From contig UGGS01000001.1 in NCBI GenBank assembly GCA_900450595.1, positions 930,001 to 994,000 on the forward strand: a DNA stretch of 64,000 nt, in the 5' to 3' direction. Source of the DNA: [Flavobacterium] thermophilum (GTDB lineage Bacteria; Bacillota; Bacilli; Bacillales; Anoxybacillaceae). Of the stretch, positions 15,701 to 24,353 are shown one piece after another (position 1 is the first letter of the stretch; each line of letters begins with the position of its first letter). Under the pieces are notes generated by a model. It saw nothing but the letters and a program-made list of their open reading frames with translations, was not told the origin of the DNA and did no database searches. A program made the position numbers and the translations under genes.

Positions 15701-16929
15701 AACGCCCCAAGCCGCTCGTCATAGCCAAACAACACCTGCACGTGCGATGACTGTTCATAATCGACGCTTAACAGCACCGGAACGCCCTCATCAATCAGCC
15801 GCTTCCAACGAAGCGGCGAGCCGACGAAAAAGCGGCAAACAAAGCCAAGCTCTTCCAAATAATGAACCGTCGTCGACAATTTCGATCCGCGCACATCAAA
15901 AATATGTTGGGCCACTTCATCCTGCGTACGGGGGGAGCCAAGCAATCGAAGCATCATTTCCAAACTTGCCGGCACGCAATAGTTATGCTTTTGCACGACC
16001 GGCACAAGCGGCAGCGCCACCGACCGTTCCCTTTGCCGCCCAAGCGCGCGGGCGTACGGCGTTTTTTCAAGCTGCGGCTCCGCTTTCACAAGCGATTCAA
16101 GCTTCTCCCATTCGTCAAGCTGGTAATACAGTTCGGCGCGCAAATGGGCGAAATAACGGCGATGCATATGAAGCGGATTCAGGCGGTCAAGTTCATCCAT
16201 CGCCGCGAGCGCCTCACGGTAGGCGCGCACATCGCGCAAGCGGCGCACGCGCTCAGCGTAAAACGCCAGCACTTGCGGAAAGCGCCGCCCTCCTTCCTCC
16301 AAAACGGCAAGCGCCTCGTGGTGGCGGCCGTCAAGAGCGTACAAATCCGAAAGCAGCAAATAGCACATGTCGCCGCGCTCCGAGTCGTCGAGACCGGCGC
16401 GAATCGCCTGTTCGGCGCGCTTCCGGTCGCCGGTCTCGATATAAAAGTAACCCCACTTGTCATGCATCGGCACCGTCTCATAGCGGGCAACCACATCCAT
16501 CCATTCGTGCGCCTCATCGATCCGCTGCATATCCAATAAAGCGCGCACCAACGCAAACGCCGCCCGGGCGATCGCTTCCCTCGGCTCCTCCACCCGGCCT
16601 TCGAGCGCGGCGGTCAGGCGCGGAGTGAGCGCCTCTTCCACATCGAGCGGCCGGCGTTGATCGAGCCATTCGTCGCACAACCACGCGAGCGTCTGCAGCG
16701 TGTTGAACTTCCGGTGGGCGTACCGGGCGACAAGCCCGCTATGCCGGTACATAAGCGCGTAGTCGAACAGGCGGACAAGCGTCCGAAACGGTTCGATGCT
16801 GTCCCATGACGCCATGAGCGGCCGCCATTGAAACAATCCCATGTTTTCTAAATGCGGCCGCACCTGGGCAAGGGCATCCACGATTCGTTTTTCTTCAACG
16901 AGCAATGCGATCGGTTTGATATGATTCAT
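12769..16929 (-). CDS. Giant TPR-repeat protein with internal C39-like papain-fold domain
   Basis: 1386 residues without signal peptide or membrane segment, so cytoplasmic. Residues 1-300 and about 480-1380 are arrays of TPR-type helical repeats (for example AEQAVSCYKEAVRHDRDDVFAHLGLASALAERGD). Between them, about residues 310-450, lies a C39-type fold: VQKHNYCVPASLEMMLRLLG (Cys), SSHVQVLFGYDERLGALYVQDPNLFD (His and Asp), and HYLSIVALP. The Cys/His/Asp triad looks complete. C39 domains process peptides or, without the Cys, bind them; joined to TPRs this suggests a protein-binding scaffold with possible peptidase activity. The gene appears single; its upstream region is short. Function unknown. 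Confidence 0.88.
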   Translation of the reverse strand: MNHIKPIALLVEEKRIVDALAQVRPHLENMGLFQWRPLMASWDSIEPFRTLVRLFDYALMYRHSGLVARYAHRKFNTLQTLAWLCDEWLDQRRPLDVEEALTPRLTAALEGRVEEPREAIARAAFALVRALLDMQRIDEAHEWMDVVARYETVPMHDKWGYFYIETGDRKRAEQAIRAGLDDSERGDMCYLLLSDLYALDGRHHEALAVLEEGGRRFPQVLAFYAERVRRLRDVRAYREALAAMDELDRLNPLHMHRRYFAHLRAELYYQLDEWEKLESLVKAEPQLEKTPYARALGRQRERSVALPLVPVVQKHNYCVPASLEMMLRLLGSPRTQDEVAQHIFDVRGSKLSTTVHYLEELGFVCRFFVGSPLRWKRLIDEGVPVLLSVDYEQSSHVQVLFGYDERLGALYVQDPNLFDPFVVSEDELAKWYAGTHYLSIVALPREKAALAAELPEEEDRYFRELHALAEKMDEDEQAHFAAFVAFLRQHEHIPYTWLYVMKHFGSDEAKPLVLEYTERVLNEYPEHNDLLLMAAKAYVYTQEMEKAEDVLKRVKGKAQSPLHHYLRGRIAFFASRYEEAARYFRTSLQLDPDQPEVWSYFGLTSAYAGHIEKGLISSRVAVSLYPGDLFIETNHGVLLFHAKRFAEARDWFDRLVRRERRDAQLWYERARCDRELGRRRKAERGFGVAKALDPQEPHPYLMLADLYDDAGDREKAKAVLEEGLAAARRLAPLYVRLGDLYMEEGEAEQAVSCYKEAVRHDRDDVFAHLGLASALAERGDVEAARRYVIEQRARFAANSEYWLNAGRWLVAHGFADEEEGRETALSWLEEGLRLAEFEAEEAYEFYLDQLATPSLEERGRAFLEQLVSARPTLASAHSALGALYERQGRPSKAMAFYREAAAMGHALSLFRLAELCASLGRHEEAKQQYEACLKADPSFVLCHFRLASLYEAEENEERQHAHLLQAVRLAPKRIDMEQLAAIAEPSALLRALADARSHAGEVWYYDSLGYVYGALGRRDQEKAAVEKALALDPDHPEVLRHWAMVLIAEGSQKEAAKLLEQLMVRHPDDESLYPLYVALFPKTMRGLGKLRHRLERLKASREAKSVMYRNTASALFPYFGEEQGGHDEPVRWWTKAKEWVGTVVLFSIVTDFYDEAIRLNRSDAEAYRRLARLYAALELDSDAVKTWRKALARVWDPSLAQEFVEYLLAADEERKREEAKRWLERLLADNPDDVDLRVLQAVVWLQEGQREKAERQLEEIVAEEPLAREALMLLGEHYMETGRYQEAAALWERYADWYPEDEEFHMQLAAVYEEAGRIDQALAAIERCVHMANDARLRYERARYLALLGRFDEAKEELRAALAADESGELAVLAADEPAFHRLERM

Positions 16930-17074
16930 ACAAAGAAAACTCCCTTATTCTTTTCCCAGCTATTTATAAGTGTAGAACAAGCCCGGCAAAACAGCCACAT
17001 ATTTTTTCACAAAAATACCGACAAACAAAAAATGGCCTCTCCTTTGAACAGGATCAGCCATATACCGATTCGTT

Positions 17075-17827
17075 TTATCCGGCGTGCTTGGCGAAAAATT
17101 CGAGAGACCGTTCAATAATCATCGGTTGGTCGTAATCGAGCGTCGCCACATGGTAGCTGTTTCGGAGGCGGACGATCTCTTTCTCCGTCGATGAAATGCC
17201 TTGAAAGATGATGTCGGCGTTTCCCGGCGGCACGACGTGATCTTCGTCGGAGACAAAAATCAACGCCGGACAGACGATGCGATCGAGTTTCGCTTTTGTC
17301 TGTGCCATCAGCCTAGCCAGCTGAAGAAGCGAAGCGGTCGGCGTTTTCTCGTATGCCAGCTCTTTCACATCCGGATTTTTCAAGTCCGAACCGATCGAAT
17401 CCAGATACCTCGGCAGCTCGCCCCCGCCCGTCATCCCGGCGGCGATGGCCGGGATGTCGACAGCGGCGTTAATCGGCACGATGCCGCAGATGTCTGGGTG
17501 ATGTTCCGCCAAATAAAGCGTGAGCGTCCCGCCCATCGACAGCCCGGTGACAAAAATGGTTTGGCATCGTTGTTTCAGCCATCCATATCCTTCTTCGACC
17601 GAGGCGACCCAATCGTGGAACGTCGTCCGTTCCATGTCTTCGTAATGCGTTCCGTGCCCTTTTAAGCGCGGCAGGCAAACGGTATAGCCGGCTTTCGCAT
17701 ACGCTTCAGCGAGCGGGCGCATGCTGTGGGGCGTGCCGGTGAATCCGTGCACGAGCAGCACCCCGACCGGCCCGTTTTCGGCGTAAAACGGCTCGGCGCC
17801 CGAGAGCACCGGATATTGTTCGCTCAT
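17075..17827 (-). CDS. Monoacylglycerol lipase / carboxylesterase
   Basis: 250 residues. The whole sequence agrees with my memory of the thermostable monoacylglycerol lipase from Bacillus sp. H-257. The oxyanion region is VLLVHGFTGTPHSM, the nucleophile elbow TGLSMGGTLT (Ser about 97), the acid SDEDHVVPP (Asp about 196) and NSYHVATLDYD (His about 226). It has an alpha/beta hydrolase fold with a small cap and cleaves monoglycerides; no signal peptide, so intracellular. It is preceded by a good AGGGGGAGAGGAAG site. Likely monocistronic, downstream of the convergent-free membrane protein gene at 17914. Confidence 0.94.
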   Translation of the reverse strand: MSEQYPVLSGAEPFYAENGPVGVLLVHGFTGTPHSMRPLAEAYAKAGYTVCLPRLKGHGTHYEDMERTTFHDWVASVEEGYGWLKQRCQTIFVTGLSMGGTLTLYLAEHHPDICGIVPINAAVDIPAIAAGMTGGGELPRYLDSIGSDLKNPDVKELAYEKTPTASLLQLARLMAQTKAKLDRIVCPALIFVSDEDHVVPPGNADIIFQGISSTEKEIVRLRNSYHVATLDYDQPMIIERSLEFFAKHAG

Positions 17828-17913
17828 CTTCCTCTCCCCCTTATCTAGTCAAATCCGTTCCTCTCACTATATTCGCCGCCGCACCTCTTTTTTCCTTTTT
17901 TGATCGGACGCCG

Positions 17914-18417
17914 TTACCACATCGACAACCATGACCGCCACCATTCGTGAAACAAGCCGTTGACGCCAAAATAGACGAATGCGATCCAAGCGATGCCAAC
18001 CAATGCTTTCTCCATCCCTTTTCCCGTCCGATAGAGCGGCACTTTCCACCGCTTGGACGAAAATGGCCAAAACAGCGGCACCCCTTGAACAGAAAAAAAG
18101 TCTTCCACAATATGAAACAAGTAGCCGAGCACGAGCCCAGCGGTAAACGGCGACGCCGAGTCGCGCCAGACGAGGGCGGCAAGCACCCCCCAGACGATGA
18201 GCGAATGCGTCATGCCGCGATGGCCGAACGCTTCTTTTACTTTCCCCGCGACGCCGAACGAACGGCGGCCGACGTATGACGACGGCTCGTCAATGTCAGG
18301 AAGAAGGCTGCCGATGACAAGCCCCGCCGTATAGGCGGCGGTAAACGGCAGCTTTGTATGCGCGGCCGCCGCCGCGCCGAGGCATAATGTGGCAATGACA
18401 TGGCTGGAGTATCGCAA
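17914..18417 (-). CDS. Membrane-bound metal-dependent hydrolase, YdjM/DUF457 family
   Basis: 167 residues with about four hydrophobic segments. The family signature is clear: GLVIGSLLPDIDEPSSYVGRR, AFGHRGMTHSLIVWGVLAAL and GYLFHIVEDFFSVQGVPLFWPF, which place Asp and His residues for a metal site at the membrane face. Members are phospholipase D-like or unknown inner-membrane hydrolases; the function in Bacillaceae is not established. It lies 86 bases upstream of the lipase gene on the same strand and diverges from narG, so its promoter shares the 18418-18588 region. Confidence 0.85.
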   Translation of the reverse strand: MRYSSHVIATLCLGAAAAAHTKLPFTAAYTAGLVIGSLLPDIDEPSSYVGRRSFGVAGKVKEAFGHRGMTHSLIVWGVLAALVWRDSASPFTAGLVLGYLFHIVEDFFSVQGVPLFWPFSSKRWKVPLYRTGKGMEKALVGIAWIAFVYFGVNGLFHEWWRSWLSMW

Positions 18418-18511
18418 CGAAATCCCCTCAAACTTTTATCGTTTTCCCCATTATACCACAGAAAAGAATATTTGTTCGTTTCTTTGACGGATTTGTGACA
18501 ATGATGCCAAG

Positions 18512-18527
18512 TGTGACAAAGTTAACA
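18512..18527 (+). promoter_or_regulatory. FNR site upstream of narG
   Basis: TGTGACAAAGTTAACA fits the FNR/CRP pattern TGTGA-N6-TCACA with one mismatch in the second half. Its centre (18519.5) is 41.5 bases upstream of the start expected from the -10 box TATAGT at 18549-18554, the classical class II activator position. A second half site TTTGTGACAATG starts at 18494. Confidence 0.75.
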
Positions 18528-18548
18528 TCGCGTTATTGACATCATGGC

Positions 18549-18554
18549 TATAGT
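18549..18554 (+). promoter_or_regulatory. narG promoter -10 box
   Basis: TATAGT, 32 bases from the FNR site centre and about 35 bases upstream of the narG start codon. There is no -35 box at the right distance, as expected for an FNR-dependent promoter. Confidence 0.65.
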
Positions 18555-18588
18555 TAAAAGTACACAACGCTAATAAGGAGTGAAGCAA

Positions 18589-21500
18589 ATGAAACGAAAA
18601 CGATCTCCGCTTGCCAACCGTTTCAAATATATTCGGCCGATCGAGCGCCAAGCCGACGGCCATAGCGAAACAACCTACGGCGACCGCGCCTGGGAAGATG
18701 CGTACCGTCGCCGCTGGCAGCACGACAAAGTCGTCCGCTCGACCCATGGCGTCAACTGCACGGGGTCGTGCAGCTGGAACATTTACGTCAAAAACGGCAT
18801 CGTCACCTGGGAAGGACAGCAGCTCAACTATCCGTCGACCGGGCCGGATATGCCGGACTTTGAACCGCGCGGCGCGAGCTTCTCATGGTATATGTACAGC
18901 CCGCTGCGCGTCAAATACCCGTATGTCCGCGGCATCTTGCTTGACATGTGGCGCGAGGCGCTCTCCCATCATCCAAACAACCCGCTTGAGGCGTGGAAAA
19001 GCATCGTTGAAGACCGCGAAAAAGCGAAGCGCTACAAACAGGCGCGCGGGAAGGGCGGATTCGTGCGCGTCAGCTGGGATGAAGCATTGACGCTTGTCGC
19101 CGCTTCTTTATTGTATACGGTCGTCAAATACGGCCCGGACCGCAACGTCGGCTTCTCCCCGATTCCAGCCATGTCGATGGTCAGCCATGCCGCCGGATCG
19201 CGCTTCATGCAGCTGATGGGCGGGCCGATGTTAAGCTTCTATGATTGGTACGCCGACTTGCCGCCGGCGTCGCCGCAAATTTGGGGCGACCAAACGGACG
19301 TGCCGGAGTCAAGCGACTGGTACAACGCCGGCTACATCATCACCTGGGGCTCGAACGTCCCGCTCACCCGGACTCCGGACGCTCACTTTTTAGCCGAAGT
19401 GCGCTACCGCGGCACGAAAGTCGTCTCCGTCAGCCCAGATTACGCCGAGTCGACAAAATTCGCCGACGACTGGCTGTCGGTGAAGCAAGGGACGGACGGC
19501 GCCTTGGCGATGGCGATGGGGCATGTTATTTTAAACGAATATTACGTCAAACGGACCGTTCCATATTTTGAACGATATGCCAAAACGTACACCGATTTTC
19601 CGTTTGTCGTCACCTTAAAACAAAACGGCGGCGCATGGACGGCCGGCCGCTTCTTGTTGGCGAAAGACCTTGGCAAACAAACGAACAATGCCGAATGGAA
19701 GCCGGTCATCTATGATGAAAACACCGACTCGTTTGTCGTGCCGAATGGAACGATCGGCGCTCGCTGGGAAGACAAAGGAAAATGGAACTTGCGTCTTGTT
19801 GATGAGGAAACAGAACAGCCGCTTGAGCCACGCCTGTCGTTTTTAGGGAGCGAAGATGAAGTCATCTCGATCCAGCTTCCATATTTCACCGCTGAGGGCG
19901 GAAAAACGATCGAACGCGCGGTTCCAGTGAAAAAAGTGCAAACCGTAACAGGAGACGTTTACGTCACGACCGTCTATGATTTGATTTTGGCCAACTACGG
20001 CATTGACCGCGGCATCGGCGGCACAGTCGCCCGCTCGTACGATGACGAGGTGCCATTCACGCCAGCATGGCAAGAAGCGATCACCGGCGTCGACCGCGAA
20101 CTCGTCGTGAAAATCGCCCGTGAGTTTGCCGACAACGCGATCGACACAAACGGCCGGTCGATGATCATCGTCGGCGCCGGGATCAACCATTGGTTCAACT
20201 CCGATACGATTTACCGCGCCGTCTTGAACCTTGTCTTGTTCGTCGGCGCCCAAGGGGTGAATGGCGGCGGTTGGGCCCATTACGTCGGGCAGGAAAAGCT
20301 GCGGCCGGTGGAAGGATGGCAGACAATCGCCACCGCCCGCGACTGGGTCGGACCAGCGAAATTGCAAAACGGCACGTCATTCTTTTACTTTGCGACCGAC
20401 CAATGGCGCTATGAAGAGCGGCCGGTCGATGAGCTCATCTCACCGCTGGCCAAAAAAGCGCGCTATTCACACCCTGGCGATTACAACGTCTTGGCCGCGC
20501 GGCTTGGCTGGCTGCCGTCGTACCCGACGTTTAACAAAAACGGCATCGAGCTGTATAACGAAGCAGTAAGCCATGGAGCCCGCACGCCGGAAGAGATCGG
20601 CGCCTACGTCGCGAAACAGCTGAAAAAGAAAGAATTGCAGTTTGCGATCGAAGATCCGGACAACGAGGCGAATTTTCCGCGCAACTTGATCGTCTGGCGC
20701 GCCAACTTAATCTCAAGCTCCGGCAAAGGGCACGAATACTTCTTAAAACATTTGCTTGGCACGACGAACGGCTTGTTAAACGATGACCGCGACAGCCTGC
20801 GCCCGGAAGAAATCCGCTGGCGCGATGAAGCGCCGGAAGGCAAGCTCGATCTGCTTGTCAACTTGGACTTCCGCATGGCCGGCACAGCGCTCTACTCCGA
20901 TGTCGTCCTGCCGGCAGCGACATGGTATGAAAAACATGACTTAAGCAGCACGGATATGCATCCGTTCGTCCATCCATTCAATCCAGCCGTGCCTCCGCTC
21001 TGGGAAGCGCGCTCGGACTGGGATATTTTCAAATCACTTGCGAAAGCCGTATCTGATGTCGCCAAACAAGCTGGCTTAAAGCCGATGAAAGAAGTCGTCG
21101 CCACTCCGCTGTTGCACGATACGGCGCAAGAGCTGGCGCAGCCGTTCGGTGAAGTGAAAGACTGGAGCAAAGGCGAAACCGAACCGATTCCGGGCAAAAC
21201 GATGCCGAACATTCATGTCATCGAGCGCGACTATACGCTCATTTACGATCAAATGACCGCCCTGGGTCCGAACGTCGCCCGCCAGCCGATCGGCACAAAA
21301 GGGATTGCCTGGTCAGCGAAAGACGAGTATGAACAGTTGAAACGCCGGCTCGGCACTGTCCGGCGCGCTTCCATCGCCGATGGCTGCCCGGATATCAGCG
21401 AAGCGAAAAAAGCGGCTGAAGCGATTTTGACGCTGTCATCAACTACAAACGGCAAAATGGCGGTGAAAGCGTGGGAGGCGCTTGAGAAAAAGACGGATTT

Positions 21501-22263
21501 GAAATTGGCCGATTTAGCGAAAGAACGCGAGGAAGAATGCTTTACGTTTGAACAAATCACCGCCCAGCCGAAAACGGTCATCACCTCGCCGGCGTTCAGC
21601 GGCTCGGAAAAAGGCGGGCGGCGCTACTCGCCGTTTACGACGAACGTCGAACGGCTCATCCCGTGGCGGACGTTGACCGGCCGGCAGTCGTTTTACATCG
21701 ATCATGAACTGATGCACGAGTTTGGCGAAACGATGGCGACGTTCAAGCCGATGTTGCCGCACCGTCCGTTTTCAAACAAACGCCCGAAAGAAAACGGAAA
21801 GGAAGTCATCTTGAACTATTTGACGCCGCATAACAAATGGTCGATCCACAGCATGTATTTCGACTCCTTGCCGATGTTGACGCTTTTCCGCGGCGGGCCG
21901 ACCGTGTGGATGAACAAAGATGATGCGGCCGAAGCCGGCATCAACGACAACGACTGGATCGAATGTTTCAACGAAAACGGCGTCGTCGTCGCCCGCGCCG
22001 TCGTCTCCCACCGGCTGCCGCGCGGCATGGCGTTTATGCACCACGCGCAAGACCGCCATATTAACGTGCCGGGCACGAAGCTGACAAACAACCGCGGCGG
22101 CACACACAACAGCCCGACGCGCATCCACGTAAAGCCGACGCATATGATCGGCGGATATGCACAGTTAAGCTACGGATTCAACTATTACGGACCGACGGGC
22201 AACCAACGCGACCTGTACGTCGTCATCCGCAAACTCGAGGAGGTTGATTGGCTTGAAGATTAA
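18589..22263 (+). CDS. narG: Respiratory nitrate reductase, alpha subunit
   Basis: 1224 residues, usual NarG length. The ATG follows TAAGGAG by eight bases. The N-terminal FS0 iron-sulfur ligands are in RSTHGVNCTGSCSWNIYVKNG (His plus Cys residues), followed by the molybdopterin-binding core (GSNVPLTRTPDAHFL, MIIVGAGINHWFNSDTIYR, VLPAATWYEKHDLSSTDMHPF) and the C-terminal cofactor domain LTNNRGGTHNSPTRIHVKPTHMIGGYAQLSYGFNYYGP. It reduces nitrate to nitrite at the cytoplasmic side of the membrane with Mo-bisMGD, taking electrons from NarH. First gene of narGHJI. No molybdenum-cofactor genes are nearby. Confidence 0.98.
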   Translation: MKRKRSPLANRFKYIRPIERQADGHSETTYGDRAWEDAYRRRWQHDKVVRSTHGVNCTGSCSWNIYVKNGIVTWEGQQLNYPSTGPDMPDFEPRGASFSWYMYSPLRVKYPYVRGILLDMWREALSHHPNNPLEAWKSIVEDREKAKRYKQARGKGGFVRVSWDEALTLVAASLLYTVVKYGPDRNVGFSPIPAMSMVSHAAGSRFMQLMGGPMLSFYDWYADLPPASPQIWGDQTDVPESSDWYNAGYIITWGSNVPLTRTPDAHFLAEVRYRGTKVVSVSPDYAESTKFADDWLSVKQGTDGALAMAMGHVILNEYYVKRTVPYFERYAKTYTDFPFVVTLKQNGGAWTAGRFLLAKDLGKQTNNAEWKPVIYDENTDSFVVPNGTIGARWEDKGKWNLRLVDEETEQPLEPRLSFLGSEDEVISIQLPYFTAEGGKTIERAVPVKKVQTVTGDVYVTTVYDLILANYGIDRGIGGTVARSYDDEVPFTPAWQEAITGVDRELVVKIAREFADNAIDTNGRSMIIVGAGINHWFNSDTIYRAVLNLVLFVGAQGVNGGGWAHYVGQEKLRPVEGWQTIATARDWVGPAKLQNGTSFFYFATDQWRYEERPVDELISPLAKKARYSHPGDYNVLAARLGWLPSYPTFNKNGIELYNEAVSHGARTPEEIGAYVAKQLKKKELQFAIEDPDNEANFPRNLIVWRANLISSSGKGHEYFLKHLLGTTNGLLNDDRDSLRPEEIRWRDEAPEGKLDLLVNLDFRMAGTALYSDVVLPAATWYEKHDLSSTDMHPFVHPFNPAVPPLWEARSDWDIFKSLAKAVSDVAKQAGLKPMKEVVATPLLHDTAQELAQPFGEVKDWSKGETEPIPGKTMPNIHVIERDYTLIYDQMTALGPNVARQPIGTKGIAWSAKDEYEQLKRRLGTVRRASIADGCPDISEAKKAAEAILTLSSTTNGKMAVKAWEALEKKTDLKLADLAKEREEECFTFEQITAQPKTVITSPAFSGSEKGGRRYSPFTTNVERLIPWRTLTGRQSFYIDHELMHEFGETMATFKPMLPHRPFSNKRPKENGKEVILNYLTPHNKWSIHSMYFDSLPMLTLFRGGPTVWMNKDDAAEAGINDNDWIECFNENGVVVARAVVSHRLPRGMAFMHHAQDRHINVPGTKLTNNRGGTHNSPTRIHVKPTHMIGGYAQLSYGFNYYGPTGNQRDLYVVIRKLEEVDWLED

Positions 22264-23725
22264 AGCGCAAGTCGGCATGGTGATGAATTTGGACAAATGC
22301 ATCGGCTGCCATACGTGCAGCGTCACGTGCAAAAACACATGGACGAACCGCCCCGGCGCTGAATACATGTACTTTAACAACGTTGAAACGAAACCCGGAA
22401 TCGGCTATCCGAAACAATGGGAAAACCAAGAGAAGTATAGAGGCGGCTGGGAGTTGAAAAACGGCGAACTGCGGCTCAAATCCGGCTCGAAAGCGATGCG
22501 GCTCGTCAACTTGTTCTACAATCCGTACCAGCCTACGATCGACGATTACTACGAACCGTGGAATTACGACTATGAAACGTTGACGAACAGCCCGCTAAAA
22601 CAATACCAGCCAGTGGCGCGGCCGAAATCAAGCATCACCGGCGAATGGATGGAGCTGTCATGGGGGCCGAACTGGGAAGACGATCTGGCCGGCGTCCATA
22701 TCACCGGTTTGCGTGATCCGAACGTTGTCAAAATGGAGCAGGCGATCCAAGCGGAATTTGAGAATGTCTTTATGATGTACTTGCCGCGCATTTGCGAGCA
22801 TTGCCTCAATCCGTCATGCGTATCGAGCTGCCCGTCAGGCGCCATGTACAAACGCGACGAGGACGGCATCGTCCTCGTCGACCAAAACGCCTGCCGCGCT
22901 TGGCGGTATTGCGTCACAAGCTGCCCGTACAAAAAAGTGTATTTCAACTGGCAAACGAACAAAGCGGAAAAATGCACGCTCTGCTTCCCGCGCATCGAAG
23001 CCGGCATGCCGACGATTTGTTCGGAAACGTGCGTCGGCCGCATCCGTTACATCGGTGTGATGCTGTATGACGCTGACAAAGTGAAAGAAGCGGCGAGCGT
23101 CACAGATGAGAAACAGCTGTACCACGCCCAGCTTGATATTTTCCTTGATCCAAACGATCCAGCCGTCGCCGCCGCCGCGAAAGAAGCGGGCATCCCAGAC
23201 GAATGGATCGCCGCGGCGCAGCGCTCGCCGATTTACAAAATGATCGTCGACTGGAAAATCGCTTTGCCGCTGCATCCGGAATACCGGACGCTGCCAATGG
23301 TATGGTACATTCCGCCGCTGAGCCCGATCATGAATACGATCGAAGGAAAAGGAAGCCAAGCGAGCGCCGATGACATCTTCCCGGCCATTGATGAAATGCG
23401 CATTCCGATCGAATATTTGGCGAATTTGCTGACGGCGGGCGATACGGCGCACATCCGCACGACATTGAAAAAAATGGCGGCCATGCGCTCATACATGCGG
23501 GCGAAACAAACGAACAAACAGCCGGACATCCGCCTCATTGAGTCGCTCGGCTTAAGCCGTGAAGACATTGAAGAGATGTACCGTTTGCTCGCGATTGCCA
23601 AATACGAAGACCGCTTCGTCATTCCAGCATCGCACCGCGAAGAAGTCGCTGACCTCTACGCCGAACAAGGCAGCTGCGGGCTTGCATTTGCCGGCGGTCC
23701 AGGCGCCTGCGGCACGCTTTCATGA
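22253..23725 (+). CDS. narH: Respiratory nitrate reductase, beta subunit
   Basis: 490 residues. The start is taken as TTG at 22253, giving MKIKAQVGMVMNLDKCIGCHTC as in Bacillus NarH; GAGGAGG sits nine bases upstream, while a TTG at 22244 would have no spacing. It overlaps narG by 11 bases, indicating translational coupling. Four cluster-binding groups are visible: CIGCHTCSVTCKNTW, CEHCLNPSCVSSCP, ACRAWRYCVTSCPYKK (with Trp replacing one Cys, the 3Fe-4S site) and KCTLCFPRIEAG...CSETCVGR. It passes electrons from the NarI haems to NarG. Confidence 0.98.
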   Translation: MKIKAQVGMVMNLDKCIGCHTCSVTCKNTWTNRPGAEYMYFNNVETKPGIGYPKQWENQEKYRGGWELKNGELRLKSGSKAMRLVNLFYNPYQPTIDDYYEPWNYDYETLTNSPLKQYQPVARPKSSITGEWMELSWGPNWEDDLAGVHITGLRDPNVVKMEQAIQAEFENVFMMYLPRICEHCLNPSCVSSCPSGAMYKRDEDGIVLVDQNACRAWRYCVTSCPYKKVYFNWQTNKAEKCTLCFPRIEAGMPTICSETCVGRIRYIGVMLYDADKVKEAASVTDEKQLYHAQLDIFLDPNDPAVAAAAKEAGIPDEWIAAAQRSPIYKMIVDWKIALPLHPEYRTLPMVWYIPPLSPIMNTIEGKGSQASADDIFPAIDEMRIPIEYLANLLTAGDTAHIRTTLKKMAAMRSYMRAKQTNKQPDIRLIESLGLSREDIEEMYRLLAIAKYEDRFVIPASHREEVADLYAEQGSCGLAFAGGPGACGTLS

Positions 23726-23777
23726 GGGCGGGGCCATGCCCCCCTTCCCCTTACACAACAAAAATGGAGGATGCACG

Positions 23778-24353
23778 ATGAACAGCGAACAACGGCAAAT
23801 TGTCTTTTTATGTGTGTCCTATCTGTTGTCCTATCCGGACGAACAGTGGGCTGAATCGCTTCCCGACTGCCTCGAGGCCATCCGTTCGCTCGAGGATGAA
23901 ACCGTCCGTACGCCGCTTTTGGCAGTGGCCGAACAGCTCGCGGCCACCTCGGCTCGAGAGCGGATGGAGCAATATGTCGAAACATTTGATTTCGGCAAAA
24001 AAACGAATTTGTATCTTACGTATATGACAAACGGTGAACAACGCGAGCGCGGAATCGAGCTCGTCGCCTTAAAAGCGCGCTACGAGGCGGCCGGATTCGC
24101 CGTCTCCGACCGCGAGCTGCCCGACTACTTGCCGCTCATGCTTGAATGGATGGCCTATGCAGATCAAGAGCATACGACCGCCTTGCTCGCCGATTATGCC
24201 GGCCATATCCGCGAAATCGGCGACCGGCTGGCAGCGGCAGGCAGCCCGTATGCACAGCTGTTTGACGCGCTCAATCACACATTCACTCAACTCGGCGTGA
24301 CGCCGCTCCCGAAAGGAGGTGCAACGGCATGGCCAGCCAATTTCTCTGGGTGA
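23778..24353 (+). CDS. narJ: Nitrate reductase assembly chaperone (delta)
   Basis: 191 residues from an ATG preceded by AATGGAGG. The TorD/NarJ-type helical chaperone core is seen in RMEQYVETFDFGKKTNLYLTYMTNGEQRERGIEL and ELPDYLPLMLEWM. It is not part of the final enzyme; it guides insertion of the molybdenum cofactor and attachment of NarGH to the membrane. It starts 52 bases after narH and overlaps narI by 25 bases. Confidence 0.95.
   Translation: MNSEQRQIVFLCVSYLLSYPDEQWAESLPDCLEAIRSLEDETVRTPLLAVAEQLAATSARERMEQYVETFDFGKKTNLYLTYMTNGEQRERGIELVALKARYEAAGFAVSDRELPDYLPLMLEWMAYADQEHTTALLADYAGHIREIGDRLAAAGSPYAQLFDALNHTFTQLGVTPLPKGGATAWPANFSG

Noticed and set aside
14494..16628. Two open frames of 395 codons on the plus strand opposite the TPR gene
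   Set aside because: They are low-complexity complements of TPR codons, without start signals or recognisable domains.
18536..18541. TTGACA as a -35 box for narG
   Set aside because: Only seven bases separate it from TATAGT; the FNR geometry explains the promoter better.
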